Source: Leptofilum sp050292445 (lineage in GTDB: Bacteria; Chloroflexota; Anaerolineae; Promineifilales; Promineifilaceae). Taken from it: a stretch of DNA of 7,198 bases. The notes beneath the pieces were generated by a model, which saw nothing but the letters and a program-made list of their open reading frames with translations, was not told the origin of the DNA and searched no databases. Made by a program: the position numbers and the translations under genes. Below are positions 5,851-7,198 of this stretch, one piece after another. The DNA is taken from assembly GCA_050292445.1 (NCBI GenBank), contig JBNKLQ010000302.1, forward strand, positions 1-7,198, in the 5' to 3' direction. Each line of letters begins with the position of its first letter. The first letter of the stretch is position 1.

Positions 5851-5916
5851 ACCGCAGCGGTCGCGGAGAACGCAGAGTTTTTTGTTTCTCTCCGCGATCT
5901 CCGCGTTCTCTGCGGT
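5851..5916. repeat. Long imperfect inverted repeat built of 9-base units
   Basis: The left arm 5851-5877 and right arm 5890-5916 match at 22 of 27 positions around a 12-base T-rich loop. Each arm is itself a run of three 9-base units of the type CGC(A/G)GAGAN. It begins six bases after the stop of the beta-domain gene and ends 21 bases before the channel gene's ATG, filling most of this intergenic gap. I recall similar CGCAGAGA-unit palindromes scattered between genes in many environmental genomes, so it is probably a dispersed repeat. It could also attenuate transcription leftwards, though no U-tract follows on the minus strand. Confidence 0.7.
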
Positions 5917-5922
5917 GAATTT

Positions 5923-7128
5923 CTATTTTACTGTTAGGCCAGATATGACCAGTTTATCATCAACGGCCGTTCCTGTGTCATCCAAAACAGAAAGTCGGCG
6001 TAACGTTTGCAGCAGGTAAAACCCCACCTGCACCCGGTATGGCCCCGACGGCAGCTCGCTGGCCAGCTGCACCTGGTAACGATCTACCACGGGGTCGCCC
6101 GGCGTCCACTGGCTGGTTGGGTACGTTCCTTGAACAGGCCAGCTATCCACCTGCCCTATGATTTTGTCATTGGCGTCCAGCACCTGCACAAAAACGGTGT
6201 AATCTTCCGCCAGCGGAGCCAACGCCTGCCAGGTCAGCGACAAATCCAGCAGGCCGCCCGGCTGCAAGGTTGTGTCGGGTAAATCGACCTCAAGCAGGGC
6301 AATTTTGTCCTCAAAGTTGGTCGCCCCTTCGGGCAGCGGCACGCCGCTTATCAGCACCTCGCCCACCACGCAGAAATTGGTGACGGGGCGCATCCAGCCG
6401 CACTGGGCTTGCCCGGCAGAATGTTCGGCTAAGAGTTGGTAACGGCCGTTTACCAGCGGCGTCTCCACATTGGTTTGGTGAGTAAAAGAGCGATCAGAGG
6501 GAACGGCCGTTTGCGGGGCCAATCCTGGCTGCGGCAGCGGCAACACGGTCTCACGCAACGAAAAAGACAGCCCAACCGCACTGCCCTCCCCGGCAAACAA
6601 AATTGGCAACTGCGTCTCCGGGCGAATTTGAGCAGGAACTTCCACACTGGTAAGCAGCGCCGTACCCACCTGCGCCCGCACCGATTGGGTCAGATCATGA
6701 GCTGGCGTGGTGAAAAAATCATGGCTGGTTACTGTTTGCCACGCCAAGTCGTCCAGCGGTGTAAACGGCGGCGCGACGGCGACCTGTAATTGCAAGGCTT
6801 GCGCTTCAGCCAGCAGTGGGCGTGGCCAGCTGTGGACATCCACCACCAGCTCTCCCGGCCGCCAGGCGACGGTGGGGTAATTGTTGTGCACGGCGTGCTG
6901 TCCGGTGGCCACGTCCGGCTCGCCCTCGTAATTGCGCCCTTTCCAACGCACAAAAATGTGCAGCGTTTCGCTGATCGGTGCAGCGGTTTGCCACACTAGG
7001 GTGGCCGCTGTGGCGGTTGGATCGCTGGGGTCTTCTGGCACAATGCCCACACCCACCAGCTGCATCGGCCCAAAATCGATCTGCACGGGGTCCACAGTAG
7101 ACGGCCGTTCCAACACCAAAGGCGGCAC
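5923..7128 (-). CDS. Protein with two beta-sandwich domains, possibly 5'-truncated
   Basis: The visible frame is 401 residues from GTG 7128, with stop TAG at 5923-5925. Two related domains are present. The first (about 16-120) has LVWQTAAP (44-51), FVRW (59-62), YPTVAWRPG (84-92) and VVD (95-97). The second (about 272-382) has LTWQALAP (298-305), FVQV (313-316), YPTSQWTPG (336-344) and VVD (347-349). The region between is less regular. I associate this module with the C-terminal extracytoplasmic parts of large Chloroflexota membrane proteins, including glycosyltransferase-like ones; no catalytic residues are evident. There is no signal peptide or TM segment, no Shine-Dalgarno before the GTG, and a TAG stop touches it upstream (7129-7131), with two more in-frame stops by 7167. 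A frameshifted or truncated larger gene is therefore as likely as a genuine start. Four ACGGCCGT sites lie within it. Confidence 0.7.
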   Translation of the reverse strand: MPPLVLERPSTVDPVQIDFGPMQLVGVGIVPEDPSDPTATAATLVWQTAAPISETLHIFVRWKGRNYEGEPDVATGQHAVHNNYPTVAWRPGELVVDVHSWPRPLLAEAQALQLQVAVAPPFTPLDDLAWQTVTSHDFFTTPAHDLTQSVRAQVGTALLTSVEVPAQIRPETQLPILFAGEGSAVGLSFSLRETVLPLPQPGLAPQTAVPSDRSFTHQTNVETPLVNGRYQLLAEHSAGQAQCGWMRPVTNFCVVGEVLISGVPLPEGATNFEDKIALLEVDLPDTTLQPGGLLDLSLTWQALAPLAEDYTVFVQVLDANDKIIGQVDSWPVQGTYPTSQWTPGDPVVDRYQVQLASELPSGPYRVQVGFYLLQTLRRLSVLDDTGTAVDDKLVISGLTVK

Positions 7129-7198
7129 CTACCGTATTAACCTGCTGCCAACAACCGTTCACGTCTACTTTGGTTCGGTGATTGGGGCCATGCCAGAC

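Larger units (their letters stand above)
302..7108. repeat. Highly iterated palindrome ACGGCCGT (14 copies)
   Basis: Exact copies start at 302, 1083, 1713, 2314, 2335, 2464, 3044, 4864, 5724, 5788, 5963, 6442, 6503 and 7101. The base before is always a purine (A in 10, G in 4); the base after is T in 8, C in 4 and A in 2, giving RACGGCCGTY. All copies are in genes: six read Arg-Pro, four Thr-Ala-Val and four (Asn/Asp)-Gly-Arg, so all three codon phases are used. No copy occurs between 3052 and 4863. Confidence 0.9.

Noticed and set aside
5851..5916. CRISPR-like array from the repeated 9-base units
   Set aside because: Units are directly abutting with no spacers and are arranged as an inverted repeat.
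7121..7198. Plus-strand gene fragment at the right edge
   Set aside because: The frame is open and has C/G-biased third positions, but only about 26 residues are visible, with no clear start or known motif; reported only as a possibility under findings.

Overview
The window is about 7.2 kb of moderately GC-rich, gene-dense bacterial DNA. I infer a Chloroflexota-like organism (Anaerolineae/Caldilineae type). The basis is the duplicated extracytoplasmic beta-domain protein at the right end, whose W-Q-x-x-A-P ... Y-P-T-x-x-W-x-P-G signature I associate with that phylum, together with the NHL propeller, the two-component style and alternative start codons. This assignment rests on recall, not on a search.

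Layout: one plus-strand gene, cut by the left edge, encodes a six-bladed NHL beta-propeller (1-756). It converges on a row of six minus-strand genes that fills the rest of the window. In transcription order (right to left) these are: a secreted-type protein with two copies of a beta-sandwich domain, with a suspicious 5' end (5923-7128); a two-TM channel-like protein with a TrkA/RCK domain but no recognisable K+ selectivity filter (4753-5829); a small two-TM protein with a coiled coil and an Ile-Pro-X tripeptide rod (4126-4638); a membrane-anchored TraB/TIKI/ChaN-type GxxH protein (3227-4105); an OmpR/PhoB response regulator (2487-3185); and its histidine kinase (833-2494), which overlaps the regulator by 8 bases.

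The last four genes have short gaps (20 bases, 41 bases, 8-base overlap) and could form one transcription unit: membrane coiled-coil/rod protein, membrane-tethered GxxH enzyme, regulator and kinase. The kinase ectodomain and the small rod protein share an I-I-I-R-G-D stretch followed by Pro-rich sequence. This makes a shared envelope-sensing role conceivable, but it remains an inference.

DNA-level structure is prominent. The palindrome ACGGCCGT occurs 14 times, always inside genes and in all three codon phases, so it behaves as a highly iterated palindrome. It is absent between 3052 and 4863, which covers the rod-protein and GxxH genes, and sampled lines there are also less GC-rich. Other structures are a long intergenic hairpin built from 9-base units (5851-5916), a 12-base perfect tandem duplication next to the channel's pore loop, 21-base degenerate repeats encoding Arg/Trp heptads in the kinase N-terminus, and a G-rich repeat that fits a G-quadruplex pattern. 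I found no tRNA, rRNA, CRISPR or transposase gene.
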